Positions 27,127-36,183 of a stretch of 64,000 bases of DNA are shown here, one piece after another (position 1 is the first letter of the stretch; every line of letters begins with the position of its first letter). The DNA comes from Burkholderiales bacterium RIFCSPLOWO2_12_FULL_65_40 (GTDB lineage: Bacteria; Pseudomonadota; Gammaproteobacteria; Burkholderiales; Burkholderiaceae_C). Under the pieces are notes generated by a model. The model saw only the letters and a list, made by a program, of their open reading frames with translations. It ran no database searches and was not told where the DNA came from. Location: positions 62,001-126,000 of the forward strand of contig MESL01000047.1 in assembly GCA_001770955.1 (NCBI GenBank), written 5' to 3'. Both the position numbers and the translations under genes were made by a program.

Positions 27127-27867
27127 ATGGACGCCGCCGAAACCATTCGCAACTGCATCGCCGACGTGACGGCGCTGCGCATGCACCGCACGGGCGACCC
27201 GACGCTGGCCCAGGCCGTGCTGGAGGTCAAGGAGTTGCAATCGCGCCGCTTCACCGGCACCTATGCCGACCTGATGGCCGACCCCACCGTTCAGCCTGCC
27301 ACGCATTTTTTTCTGGACGAACTCTACAGCCCGGGCGACTTCACCGCCCGCGACGACCAGTTCGGCCGCATTGCCGGCACCTTGCAGACCGTGTTTCCCA
27401 AGCCCGTTGTGCAGACGGCCGTGTCGCTGGCGGTGCTGCATGCGCAGACCGAAGAACTCGACCAGGCCATGGGCCGCGCCTGGCGCGACCTGACCGGCGC
27501 ACCCGGCGAGGCCGCGCGCTACACCAGCGCCTGGCGTGCCGTGGGCGAGCGCCACGCGCGCTACCAGCAGCTGGGCAGCGTGATCAGCATCGGGCAGGAC
27601 CTTGCGCGGCTCACACGCATGCCGGGCCTGCGCACCATGCTGCGCATGATGCGCCGCCCGGCCCAGGCGGCCGGCCTGGGCGCGCTGCAGCACTTTCTGG
27701 AGTCGGGCTTCGACACCTTCGGTGAACTGGCGCGCCAGCGCGGCGCCGTCGAGCGCTTTCTGGAGACGGTGCATGAGCGCGAATCGCACCTGATGCAGAT
27801 CATGTTCGAGGCCCCGTCTGTCGCCTGCGAGACCGAATTGACCCGCACCCTAGGACAAGCCCGATAA
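27127..27867 (+). CDS. Conserved hypothetical protein with FFLDELY motif
   Basis: 246 aa, soluble and helix-rich, with no catalytic motif that I recognise. The segment THFFLDELYSPGDFTARDDQ is characteristic of a proteobacterial family of unknown function. The ATG at 27127 was taken; an in-frame ATG at 27094 would add 11 residues. It precedes fadD by 70 nt on the same strand, which may indicate co-transcription and a role near fatty acid metabolism, but this is only positional. Confidence 0.75.
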   Translation: MDAAETIRNCIADVTALRMHRTGDPTLAQAVLEVKELQSRRFTGTYADLMADPTVQPATHFFLDELYSPGDFTARDDQFGRIAGTLQTVFPKPVVQTAVSLAVLHAQTEELDQAMGRAWRDLTGAPGEAARYTSAWRAVGERHARYQQLGSVISIGQDLARLTRMPGLRTMLRMMRRPAQAAGLGALQHFLESGFDTFGELARQRGAVERFLETVHERESHLMQIMFEAPSVACETELTRTLGQAR

Positions 27868-27937
27868 CACCAAGCACCCGCTTGCTTGGACAATCGCGAC
27901 CCACCCCTTTTTCTCCCTTTTGACCGCAGAACAAAGC

Positions 27938-29623
27938 ATGGACAAGATCTGGCTGAAGAATTACCCCGCTGGCGTACCGCATGACGTGGATCCCGAGCAG
28001 TACCGCTCGGCAGCGCATCTGCTGGAAGAAGCCATGCGCAAGCATGCCTCCAGCCCCTTCTCGGTGTGCATGGAACGCTGGATGACCTACGGCGAGCTCG
28101 ACCGCTACTCGGCCGCCCTGGGTGCCTGGCTGCAAGGCCAGGGGCTGGAGCCCGGTGCGCGCGTGGCCATCATGCTGCCCAACGTGCCGCAGTTCGCCGT
28201 GACCATGGCCGCCGTGCTGCGTGCGGGCTACACCTGCGTGAACGTCAACCCGCTCTACACCGCGCGCGAGCTCGAGCACCAGCTCAAGGACTCGGGCGCC
28301 ACCGCCATCGTCATCCTGGAGAACTTCGCGCACACGCTGTCCGAGGTCATCGACCACACCGGCATCCGGCATGTGGTCATGGCCTCGATGGGCGACCTGC
28401 TGGGCTTCTGGTACGGCCGATGGATTTCTTTCGCCGTGCGCCACCTGGCCAAGATGGTGCCCAGCTACGAACTGCCTTTGACCGGCGGGCGCAAGGTCAC
28501 CAGCTTCAAGAAGGCCCTGGCCCTGGGCGCGCGCCGCAGCCTGCAACCCAGCCAGGCCAACCACGACTCCATCGCCTTCCTGCAATACACGGGCGGCACC
28601 ACGGGCCTGTCCAAGGGCGCAGTGCTGACGCACCGCAACATCATTGCCGCCACGCTGCAGGCCGAAGCCTGGTTTACACCGGCGCTGGCAAAAATAGGTG
28701 ACCTGAGCAAGGCCAACAGCATCGCCGCTCTGCCGCTGTACCACATCTTCGCGCTCACGCTGTGCCTGCTGGCTATCCGCCAGGGTTCGCGCCTGACGCT
28801 GATACCCAACCCGCGCGACATCCCCAAGTTCGTCGAGGTGTTGAAGAAACGCCCCTTCCACATGCTGCCGGCCGTGAACACGCTGTTCAACGCACTCTTG
28901 CAGAACCCGCAGTTCCGCACGCTCGACTTCTCGCACCTGTGCGTCTCGCAGGCCGGCGGCATGGCGGCGTCGGAGGGCACGGCCAAGCAATGGCAGAAGG
29001 TTACCGGCACCACCATGATCGAGGGCTGGGGCATGAGCGAAACCTGCGCCATCGGCACCAACAACCCGGTCAACAACACCACGTTCACCGGCAGCATCGG
29101 CCTGCCGCTGCCGGGCATCGACATCGCCATCAAGGATGACGCGGGCAACAGCGTGCCGCAGGGCGAGTCGGGCGAAATCTGCATCCGGGGCCCCAACGTG
29201 ATGCCGGGCTACTACAACCAGCCCGAGGAGAACGCCAAGGCTTTCACCCCCGACGGCTTCATGCGCACGGGCGACATCGGCATCATGGACGCCGAGGGCT
29301 ACACGCGCATCATCGACCGCAAGAAGGACATGATCCTAGTCAGCGGCTTCAACGTTTTCCCCAACGAGATCGAGAACGTCATCTCCACCTGCCCCGGTGT
29401 GCTCGAATGCGCTGCCATCGGCATTCCCGACGAAAAGCAGGGTGAGGCCGTCAAGGTGTTCGTGGTGCGCAGCGACGCAGCGCTGGACGAAGACGCCGTG
29501 GTGCGCTTCTGCCACGACAACCTCACCGGCTACAAACGCCCCAAGTACATCGAGTTCCGCGACGATCTGCCCAAGACCAACGTGGGCAAGATCCTGCGGC
29601 GCGAACTGCGTTCGGGCAAGTAA
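27938..29623 (+). CDS. fadD: Long-chain fatty acid-CoA ligase
   Basis: 561 aa, the length of E. coli FadD, with the conserved start MDKIWLKNYPAGVP (ATG at 27938; a TTG 18 nt upstream is less likely). ATP/AMP signature YTGGTTGLSKGAVLTH; GWGMSETCAIGTNNP; the linker motif GFMRTGDIGIMDAEGYTRII; C-terminal Lys in KTNVGKILRREL. It activates fatty acids to acyl-CoA for beta-oxidation and could supply the acyl-CoA reductase-like protein at 2371. The MBL hydrolase gene follows 21 nt downstream. Confidence 0.95.
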   Translation: MDKIWLKNYPAGVPHDVDPEQYRSAAHLLEEAMRKHASSPFSVCMERWMTYGELDRYSAALGAWLQGQGLEPGARVAIMLPNVPQFAVTMAAVLRAGYTCVNVNPLYTARELEHQLKDSGATAIVILENFAHTLSEVIDHTGIRHVVMASMGDLLGFWYGRWISFAVRHLAKMVPSYELPLTGGRKVTSFKKALALGARRSLQPSQANHDSIAFLQYTGGTTGLSKGAVLTHRNIIAATLQAEAWFTPALAKIGDLSKANSIAALPLYHIFALTLCLLAIRQGSRLTLIPNPRDIPKFVEVLKKRPFHMLPAVNTLFNALLQNPQFRTLDFSHLCVSQAGGMAASEGTAKQWQKVTGTTMIEGWGMSETCAIGTNNPVNNTTFTGSIGLPLPGIDIAIKDDAGNSVPQGESGEICIRGPNVMPGYYNQPEENAKAFTPDGFMRTGDIGIMDAEGYTRIIDRKKDMILVSGFNVFPNEIENVISTCPGVLECAAIGIPDEKQGEAVKVFVVRSDAALDEDAVVRFCHDNLTGYKRPKYIEFRDDLPKTNVGKILRRELRSGK

Positions 29624-29625
29624 AC

Positions 29626-29688
29626 GCTATCACTTCAATAGCTGATGACGCATAACTACCAAGCGTTGGCACCCGGAATTACTGTATT
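29626..29688 (+). repeat. Dispersed AATAGCTGC-type repeat providing the start of the MBL gene
   Basis: GCTATCACTTCAATAGCTGA, TGACGCATAACTACCAAGCG and TTGGCACCCGGAATTACTG match the family layout. The copy starts 3 nt after the fadD stop and contains the ATG (29645) and about the first 14 codons of the following MBL-fold gene. Confidence 0.75.
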
Positions 29689-30574
29689 CGAGCGGGGCTG
29701 GCTGTCGTCGAACAACATCCTGTTCGTGGGCCAGCGTTCAGGCAGCGCGCTGGTGGACACGGGCTATTGCACGCACAGCGCGCAGACCCTGGCCCTGGTG
29801 CAATCGGCGCTGGGCGAGCGACCGCTGGAGCGCATCCTCAACACCCACCTGCACAGCGACCACTGCGGCGGCAACGCCGCGCTGCAGCAGGCCTGGCCGG
29901 GAGTGCAGACGGCCATCCCGCCCGGGCAGGCCGCGCATGTGCGCACCTGGGACGCCTACGCCCTGAGCTACACCCCCACAGGCCAGGAATGCCCGCAGTT
30001 CCGCTGCGACGCGCTGCTGCAGCCCGACACCGAGGAACTGCTGGGCGACCGCCCCTGGCAGGTGCACGCCGCGCCGGGGCACGACCCCCACTCGGTGGTG
30101 CTGTTCGAGCCGCACGACCGCGTGCTGATCTCGGCCGACGCTCTGTGGGAGAACGGGTTTGGCGTGGTCTTTCCCGAGCTGGAAGGCGAGGACGCCTTCG
30201 ATGAGGTCGCGCGCACGCTCGACCTCATCGAACGCCTGTCTCCGCGCACCGTGATCCCGGGCCACGGCCCGGTGTTTCACGACGCAGAACGCGCCCTGAC
30301 CGTGGCGCGCAAGCGGCTCGATGGCTTTGCCAGCAACCCGGTCAAGCACGCACTCTATGCCGCCAAGGTACTGCTCAAGTACAAGCTGCTGGAGTGGCAG
30401 CGCATCGAGCTGACCGACCTGCACGCCTGGGCCAGCGCCACCCCCTACTTCGGTGCCTTGCATGCAAGGCATTTTGGTGACCAGCCCCAGGCTCAATGGC
30501 TTCAGGGCCTGGCCGACGATCTGGTGCGCTCGGGCGCCGCGCGGCGCGAGGGCGATGGGCTGGTGAACCTGTGA
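29645..30574 (+). CDS. MBL-fold metallo-hydrolase
   Basis: 309 aa. The metal motif NTHLHSDHCGGN (HxHxDH) lies near residue 67, with further ligands in AAPGHDPHSV, ISADALWENG and VIPGHGPVF. A C-terminal helical region of about 100 residues follows. Similar to glyoxalase II-like and thioesterase-like MBL proteins; substrate unknown. The encoded N-terminus MTHNYQALAPGITVF is contributed by a dispersed repeat copy. No alternative start keeps the first beta strand, so the repeat seems to have become coding. Confidence 0.85.
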   Translation: MTHNYQALAPGITVFERGWLSSNNILFVGQRSGSALVDTGYCTHSAQTLALVQSALGERPLERILNTHLHSDHCGGNAALQQAWPGVQTAIPPGQAAHVRTWDAYALSYTPTGQECPQFRCDALLQPDTEELLGDRPWQVHAAPGHDPHSVVLFEPHDRVLISADALWENGFGVVFPELEGEDAFDEVARTLDLIERLSPRTVIPGHGPVFHDAERALTVARKRLDGFASNPVKHALYAAKVLLKYKLLEWQRIELTDLHAWASATPYFGALHARHFGDQPQAQWLQGLADDLVRSGAARREGDGLVNL

Positions 30575-30630
30575 TGCCGGTGGACTCGGCTACCCACCGC
30601 TGTGGACGATGGATGGCTGAGAACCCCGAG

Positions 30631-30688
30631 ACTGCTATTCAATGAAGAGCTGCAGGCGCTTTGCAGTTATGGCCTAGAGGCCCCAAAC
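30631..30688 (+). repeat. Dispersed AATAGCTGC-type repeat, intergenic copy next to slt
   Basis: ACTGCTATTCAATGAAGAGC, TGCAGGCGCTTTGCAGTTAT and GGCCTAGAGGCCCCAAA follow the family order, including the AGAGGCC end. It lies between the MBL gene stop and the slt stop, which are convergent. Confidence 0.75.
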
Positions 30689-30690
30689 CA

Positions 30691-32673
30691 TCAAGGAAGC
30701 TCCTTGTTCGACTCGGGCTCTGCACTCCCCCGGGGCCCCACGGTGCCCAGGCGGCTCTTGAGCGACTGGGGCTGGCCGGTGATCAGGGCGGCGTAGTTCG
30801 TCGTGTTGGCCAGCACCTTCTTCACGTAGTCACGCGTTTCGGCAAACGGCACGTTTTCGGCCCAGATGGCGGCGTCGAGCACCGCGCCGTTGCGCCAGCT
30901 GCGCGGACGGCCCGGGCCGGCGTTGTAGGCGGCGGCGGCCATGGGCATGGAGCCGGCGAAGTCGTCCAGTGCCAGCTTGAGGTAGGCCGTGCCGATGGCG
31001 ATGTTGGTGTCACGCTGGGTGATGTGTTCGGGCCGGAAGTCGGTCAGCCCGATCTTCCTGGCCGTCCAGCGCGCCGTGGCAGGCATGACCTGCATGAGGC
31101 CCGAGGCGCCGACGTGCGAGCGAGCGTCCATGATGAAGCGGCTTTCCTGCCGGATCAGGCCGTACACATAAGCGGGGTCCAGGCCGATGGCGCGCGAGCG
31201 CTCCAGCACGGCATCGCGGAACGGCATGGGAAAGCGTTGCGCCATGTCGATCACTTCGCGCGTGCGTTCGCTGGTGTTGATGCAGCGGTCCCACACCTCG
31301 CGCTCGCAGGCAAAGTCGGCGGCAGCGAGCAGTTCGCGGTCGTTCATGCCGCCGTTCTGGTGCCGGTTCGTGGTGTAGTTCCATTCGCGCACGCCTTCGC
31401 CCCGGATGCCCAGCAGGATGGCGTACAGCCCCCGGTTCAGTCCCAGGTTGGCGCGCGCAGCGGCTTTTTCTTCAGCGGTCAGCGGTGCGGGCACGGGCGG
31501 CAGTGCCACCTTCTGGCCCAGCTCCTCCAGCGCCAGTTGCTCATAGAAACCGCGTGTGCCGGCAATGCCCTGCAACAGCCGCTGTGCCTCGGCACGTTCG
31601 GCCTCGTGGGGCCTGCCTGCCAGCAGGGCACGCGCTTTCCAGTACACCCAGGTGCTGTCCTGCCGCGCCTCGTCGCTCATGGCATCCACGGCCTTGCGCA
31701 CCACGGCCCATTGCCCCGCGCGCAGGGCAGCGCGCACCTTCCAGGCCAGCAGCTCATCGTTCAGGTCGGTATCGCGCGTCACATTGGCGAAGTAGGCCGT
31801 GGCATCGGGTGAAAGCTTCTGGGCAGCCACCCTGCCGATCACCCCCCAGGCCCAGTTGCGCTCCTCGGCCGAGAGGTGCACGCCCCATTTGCTGTCGAGT
31901 TGCCCGGCAGCAGCCTCCACATCGCTGGTGGCCAGCTTGATGAGCGCCAGCAGCACGAGCTCCTGGCGCACTTTGCCGCCCGCCGTGGAATGGGCTTTCA
32001 GGTATTTGGTGGGGGAATCGAGCAGCGCCCCCACCTTTTCCAGCGCTTCGGGCGCCACGATGGCAACGGCATTGCGGGCCACCCGGGGGCGGTTGGCCTC
32101 GACGGCCAGGCGCGCCTTGCGCCACACATCGAGGGCGCTGAGCTTCTTGCCGGCATACAGCTCGCTGGCCGCATGGGTGCAGCCGTCGTCGGCGTCGCGC
32201 AGCCCGTACCAGGCACGGCGGACTTCTTCGCCCACATGGGCGGGCGCCGTGCCCTTGATGTCATCGATCAGCAGCGCATAGCAACGCACCTCGCGGTCGT
32301 CCTGCATGCGGTACGCCGGGTGTGCCTCGGTAAACTGCGACCAGTTGCGGCGCTGGCCCAGCAACAGCAGCCAGTCGTTGCGCAGACGGTCTTCCTGGTA
32401 GGTGCCGGCGTAGCGCTGCAAAAAGGCCTGCACCTCCTCGGCTGTGGCCTCATCCAGCCGCGCTTTCAAGGTCCAATAGGCTGCCCAGGGTTCAAGCGCA
32501 TGGCCACGCGCCGAAGGCAGGAGTTGTTCAAGTTTCTTGCGCTCGCCTTTGCGGAAAGCCTGGTGCATGTCCAGCAGCACCTGATCGCCCTTGGATTGGG
32601 CCAGGGCAGGTGCCGTGGGCGTGGCCAGCAGCGCACAGGCCACCAGCGGTGTCAGAATCTTCAATAAATGCAT
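30691..32673 (-). CDS. slt: Soluble lytic murein transglycosylase
   Basis: 660 aa, Slt70 size. The signal peptide of about 25 residues ends PALAQS. A long alpha-superhelical (U-shaped) domain spans about residues 30-450. The SLT catalytic domain lies near 490-640, with catalytic Glu in YGLIRQESRFIMDARS followed by VGASGLMQVMPATA and AAYNAGPGRPRSW. It cleaves periplasmic peptidoglycan to 1,6-anhydro products. The start codon lies only 14 nt from that of the divergent cyclo-ligase gene. Confidence 0.94.
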   Translation of the reverse strand: MHLLKILTPLVACALLATPTAPALAQSKGDQVLLDMHQAFRKGERKKLEQLLPSARGHALEPWAAYWTLKARLDEATAEEVQAFLQRYAGTYQEDRLRNDWLLLLGQRRNWSQFTEAHPAYRMQDDREVRCYALLIDDIKGTAPAHVGEEVRRAWYGLRDADDGCTHAASELYAGKKLSALDVWRKARLAVEANRPRVARNAVAIVAPEALEKVGALLDSPTKYLKAHSTAGGKVRQELVLLALIKLATSDVEAAAGQLDSKWGVHLSAEERNWAWGVIGRVAAQKLSPDATAYFANVTRDTDLNDELLAWKVRAALRAGQWAVVRKAVDAMSDEARQDSTWVYWKARALLAGRPHEAERAEAQRLLQGIAGTRGFYEQLALEELGQKVALPPVPAPLTAEEKAAARANLGLNRGLYAILLGIRGEGVREWNYTTNRHQNGGMNDRELLAAADFACEREVWDRCINTSERTREVIDMAQRFPMPFRDAVLERSRAIGLDPAYVYGLIRQESRFIMDARSHVGASGLMQVMPATARWTARKIGLTDFRPEHITQRDTNIAIGTAYLKLALDDFAGSMPMAAAAYNAGPGRPRSWRNGAVLDAAIWAENVPFAETRDYVKKVLANTTNYAALITGQPQSLKSRLGTVGPRGSAEPESNKELP

Positions 32674-32687
32674 GGGGGAATTATGTG

Positions 32688-33260
32688 ATGGACAAAGCAG
32701 CCCTACGGCGCGCTCTGGTGGAACAACGCCTGAACCTGCCCGACCGCCTACAACGCGCCGACCTGCTGCAGCAGGTGATGCGCATCTGGCTCGTGAACCG
32801 GCCCGACGCCATCATCGGCGCCTACTGGCCCATCAAGGGCGAATTCGACCCCCTGCCCGCGCTGCACCGCTGGAAGGAGGACGGCGAACTGCAGGGCGAC
32901 CCCCAGCTGCGCCGCATCGGCCTGCCCGTGGTGAACAAGCAGCACAAGACCCTGACCTTCCACGCCTGGTACCCCGGCTGCCCCATGGAAGAAGACGCCT
33001 ACGGCATCCCCAAGCCCAAGGACACCGAACTCATCGTGCCCACGCTGCTCTTTGTGCCCTGTGTGGGCTACGGCCCGGGCGGCTACCGGCTGGGCTACGG
33101 CGGCGGCTTCTACGACCGCACCCTGGCCACGCTGCAGCCCCGCCCTTTCACCGTAGGGCTGGGCTACACCCAGGGCTATCTGGACGACTTCGAACCCGAA
33201 CTGCACGACCAGCCGCTGGACGCCATCCTGAATGACAACGGTGTGGTGTGGCCTGTATAG
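32688..33260 (+). CDS. 5-formyltetrahydrofolate cyclo-ligase
   Basis: 190 aa. Converts 5-formyl-THF to 5,10-methenyl-THF with ATP. The signature VGYGPGGYRLGYGGGFYDRT is intact, as is the basic N-terminal MDKAALRRALVEQR. The ATG at 32688 was chosen; longer frames read through slt antisense. Because only 14 nt separate it from slt, its promoter and that of slt must overlap each other's 5' coding ends. A GC-rich repeat follows the stop codon. Known as ygfA/fau in other species. Confidence 0.93.
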   Translation: MDKAALRRALVEQRLNLPDRLQRADLLQQVMRIWLVNRPDAIIGAYWPIKGEFDPLPALHRWKEDGELQGDPQLRRIGLPVVNKQHKTLTFHAWYPGCPMEEDAYGIPKPKDTELIVPTLLFVPCVGYGPGGYRLGYGGGFYDRTLATLQPRPFTVGLGYTQGYLDDFEPELHDQPLDAILNDNGVVWPV

Positions 33261-33262
33261 GG

Positions 33263-33372
33263 CCCATCCCCCCGAGCGGCTGACGCCGCTCCCCCCTTCT
33301 CTGCGCGCCGCAGTGCCGCGCGGGAAGGGGGGCGACACCAGCGCGGCGGGGCGGCCCTTGCGCGGTGTCTGC
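33263..33372 (+). repeat. GC-rich post-stop repeat, copy 5 (variant)
   Basis: CATCCCCCCGAGCGGCTGAC starts 3 nt after the stop. CTCCCCCCTTCTCTGCGC and GCGCGGGAAGGGGGGCGAC form the stem, followed by ACCAGCGCGGCGGGGCGGCC and CTTGCGCGGTG, identical to the other copies' tails. The head is more divergent. The remaining sequence up to 33516 holds no gene. Confidence 0.75.
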
Positions 33373-33470
33373 TGAACCTCGCCGCTGACGCCGCAACGTC
33401 GGCGCGCAGTACGCCCACCGCATCGACAGGCAAAACCAGCGAACCGTAGCGGCTTGTCACGCCCTGTTTT

Positions 33471-33507
33471 ATTACACATATTTGCTCAAACTTTGTATTT
33501 GTGTAAT
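33471..33507 (+). promoter_or_regulatory. Probable operator/promoter of the PaaX-like gene
   Basis: Perfect 8-bp arms ATTACACA (33471-33478) and TGTGTAAT (33500-33507), 21 bp apart, end 9 nt before the ATG at 33517 in an AT-rich island within GC-rich DNA. Position and symmetry suit an autoregulatory repressor site. No footprint data exist, so the link to PaaX is inference. Confidence 0.5.
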
Positions 33508-33516
33508 ATTTAATGC

Positions 33517-34362
33517 ATGACCTCCTTTATCGAAGCCAAGGTCCAACCCAAGCACCTGCTGCTGGAACTGCTGCTCGCCAGCGGCGACGACGCGCTGCCG
33601 GTCAGCCACGCCGTGGCGGCAGGCGCAGTGTTCGGCATCAGCGAAAACCATGTGCGCGTGACGCTGGCACGGCTGGCCGCGCAGGACATGGCACAGGCCA
33701 CCGAGCGTGGCGCCTGGCGCCTGGGGCCGGCGGCGCAAAGCCTGGCGCAGGACGTGGCCCACTGGCGCCACACCGCCGAGCGCCTGCGCCCCTGGAACGG
33801 GCAGTACGTGGCCGTGCACTGCGGCGCCCTGGCGCGCGGCGACCGTGCCGCCATGCGGCAGCGTGAGCGCGCGCTGCACCTGCTGGGCTTCGCCGAACTG
33901 CAGCGTGACTTCTGGCTGCGCCCGGACAACATCGAAGTGGACATTGCCGCCATCCGCACGCGCCTGCTTGCGCTGGGCCTGGAGGCGCAGGCCGTGGTCT
34001 GCGGCTGCACCCAGCTCGACGCCACCACCGAGGCCGCCGTGGACGCGCTGTGGGACGGCGCGGCCCTCAACCAGGGCTACCGCGCCACGCAGGAGCGCCT
34101 GCAGCGCTGGCTGGAGGGCGCAGCGCGCCTGCCGATCGACCAGGCAGCGCACGAGTCGTTCTTCCTCGGTGGCGCGGCCATCCGCCAGCTGGTGTACGAC
34201 CCGCTGCTGCCCGAGCCCATGGTGGACGGCGCACTGCGCGCAGCCTTCATCGACAGCGTGCACACCTTCGATGCGGCGGGCCGCGCCATCTGGGACCGCT
34301 TCTACGACACCCTGGCCACCCCCGACACCGCCACGCGCAAGGCCCGCCTGCGCGTGGCCTGA
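33517..34362 (+). CDS. PaaX family transcriptional regulator
   Basis: 281 aa. N-terminal winged-helix-like region (LLLELLLASGDDALPVSHAV; GISENHVRVTLARLAAQDMA) and PaaX C-terminal domain (LRPWNGQYVAVHCG; RDFWLRPDNIE; RFYDTLATPD). PaaX proteins repress phenylacetate and related acyl-CoA catabolic genes by binding acyl-CoA ligands. It lies 28 nt upstream of an acyl-CoA dehydrogenase on the same strand, which suggests local control. There is no clear Shine-Dalgarno before the ATG at 33517. Confidence 0.85.
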   Translation: MTSFIEAKVQPKHLLLELLLASGDDALPVSHAVAAGAVFGISENHVRVTLARLAAQDMAQATERGAWRLGPAAQSLAQDVAHWRHTAERLRPWNGQYVAVHCGALARGDRAAMRQRERALHLLGFAELQRDFWLRPDNIEVDIAAIRTRLLALGLEAQAVVCGCTQLDATTEAAVDALWDGAALNQGYRATQERLQRWLEGAARLPIDQAAHESFFLGGAAIRQLVYDPLLPEPMVDGALRAAFIDSVHTFDAAGRAIWDRFYDTLATPDTATRKARLRVA

Positions 34363-34390
34363 CGCCCCCTTTCACCCCGGAGAACCCGCC

Positions 34391-36076
34391 ATGAACGCGC
34401 TGAACGACACCACCGCCCTGCACACCCGCTACCTGGCCGACACCCACCAGGTCGAGAACGTGTCCTGCGAACTCGCCGACTACAACATGTACGCGCAGGA
34501 CACCGCGCTGCGCGAGGCCGTGCAGCGCGAGGGCGCCGCCTGGGCCGACACCGACCTGCAGCGCTTCGGCCAGCTCACTGGCTCGGCCGAGTACCTGGAG
34601 CAGGGCATGCTCGCCAACAAACACCAGCCCGAGCTGGAAACACACGACCGTTTTGGCCACCGCATCGACCTGGTGAAGTTTCACCCCGCCTACCACCGCT
34701 GCATGGGCACGGCGATTGAACACGGCCTGCACTCCTCCCCCTGGACCCACCCGAAAGACGGCGCCCATGTGGCGCGCGCCGCAGGCAACTACCTGCACAC
34801 CCAGGTGGAAGCCGGCCATGGCTGCCCCATCACCATGACGTTTGCCGCCATCCCCGCGCTGCGCCTGCAGAGCGACCTGGCGGCGCTGTGGGAACCCAAA
34901 ATCACCGCCCGCGTCTACGACCCGCGCAACGTGCCGGTGGAGCAAAAACAGGGCGTGACCATCGGCATGGCCATGACCGAAAAGCAGGGCGGCTCCGACG
35001 TGCAGGCCAACAGCACGCGCGCCTACCCCGTGGGCCAGGGCGGCCCCGGTCAGGCGTATGAACTGGTGGGCCACAAGTATTTCGTCTCGGCGCCGATGTG
35101 CGATGCCTTCCTGGTGCTGGCGCACACCGACAAGGGCCTGTCGTGCTTTCTGCTGCCGCGCTGGCGCCCGGACGGCACGAAGAACCCGTTCCAGGTGCTG
35201 CGCCTGAAGAAGAAGATGGGCAACGCCTCCAACGCATCGAGCGAGACCGAACTGCGCGGCGCGCTGGCCTGGATGGTGGGCGAGGAAGGGCGCGGCGTGC
35301 GCAACATCATCGAGATGGTGGCCATGACGCGCTTTGACTGCATGGTGGGGTCGAGCGCGGGCATGCGCATGGCGCTGTCGCAGGCGCTGCACCATTGCGC
35401 GCACCGCAGCGCCTTTGGCGCACGCCTCAACCAGCAGCCGCTGATGCAGAACGTGCTGGCCGACCTGGCGCTGGAGAGCGAGGCCGCGATGACACTGTCG
35501 ATGCGCGTGGCCCGCGCGCTGGACCACCGCGACAACCGCCACGAGGACCTGCTCGTGCGCATGGTGACCGCCGTGGGCAAATACTGGATCTGCAAGCGCA
35601 CGCCCGGCCACGCCTACGAGGCCATGGAATGCATCGGCGGCAGCGGCGTGATGGAGGACAGCATGTTCCCGCGCCTGTACCGCGAGGCACCGGTCAACGC
35701 CATCTGGGAAGGCAGCGGCAACATCCAGTGCCTGGACGTGCTGCGTGCCATGGCCAAGACGCCCGAGGTGGTGGACGCCTTCTTCGCCGAACTGCGCCAC
35801 ACCCAGGGCCAGAACACCTTGCTCGACCAGCATGTGCGCGACCTGGGCAAGGAGTTTGCCGACACCACCGACCTGCAGTACCGCGCACGCCACGTGGTCG
35901 AGCGCATGGCGCTGGCGTTGCAGGCCTCGCTGCTGGTGCGTGGTGCTCCGGCCTTCGTGGCCGACGCGTTCTGTGCCTCGCGCCTGGCACCCGAGGGCAG
36001 CTTTAACTACGGCACGCTGCCACGCGGCGTCGATGTGGCCGCCATCATCGAGCGGGCCACGCCACAGGTAGGGTGA
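34391..36076 (+). CDS. AidB-like acyl-CoA dehydrogenase
   Basis: 561 aa, larger than ordinary acyl-CoA dehydrogenases and near AidB length. Flavin/substrate motifs are MAMTEKQGGSDVQANST, GHKYFVSAPMCDAFLVL and AMECIGGSGVMEDSMFPRLY, with REAPVNAIWEGSGNIQCLDV near the C-terminus, all typical of the AidB/isovaleryl-CoA-dehydrogenase-like clade. The ATG at 34391 follows the PaaX-like gene by 28 nt; the longer open frame upstream is a PaaX shadow. In E. coli AidB is an alkylation-response protein; here a catabolic role beside PaaX is equally plausible. Confidence 0.9.
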   Translation: MNALNDTTALHTRYLADTHQVENVSCELADYNMYAQDTALREAVQREGAAWADTDLQRFGQLTGSAEYLEQGMLANKHQPELETHDRFGHRIDLVKFHPAYHRCMGTAIEHGLHSSPWTHPKDGAHVARAAGNYLHTQVEAGHGCPITMTFAAIPALRLQSDLAALWEPKITARVYDPRNVPVEQKQGVTIGMAMTEKQGGSDVQANSTRAYPVGQGGPGQAYELVGHKYFVSAPMCDAFLVLAHTDKGLSCFLLPRWRPDGTKNPFQVLRLKKKMGNASNASSETELRGALAWMVGEEGRGVRNIIEMVAMTRFDCMVGSSAGMRMALSQALHHCAHRSAFGARLNQQPLMQNVLADLALESEAAMTLSMRVARALDHRDNRHEDLLVRMVTAVGKYWICKRTPGHAYEAMECIGGSGVMEDSMFPRLYREAPVNAIWEGSGNIQCLDVLRAMAKTPEVVDAFFAELRHTQGQNTLLDQHVRDLGKEFADTTDLQYRARHVVERMALALQASLLVRGAPAFVADAFCASRLAPEGSFNYGTLPRGVDVAAIIERATPQVG

Positions 36077-36183
36077 AAACCCTGGAGAGGTCAGCGGCAT
36101 GCGAGTGCCGCGCTTCGCGCCCTCCGCACCTTGCCGCACAATGGGCCGCTCTTTTGCGGCCCCTTTTCTTCAGCAGGTGAACC

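Noticed and set aside
34247-36139. Minus-strand open frame of about 630 codons opposite the acyl-CoA dehydrogenase
   Set aside because: Antisense shadow without motifs; the sense frame has clear AidB-type motifs.
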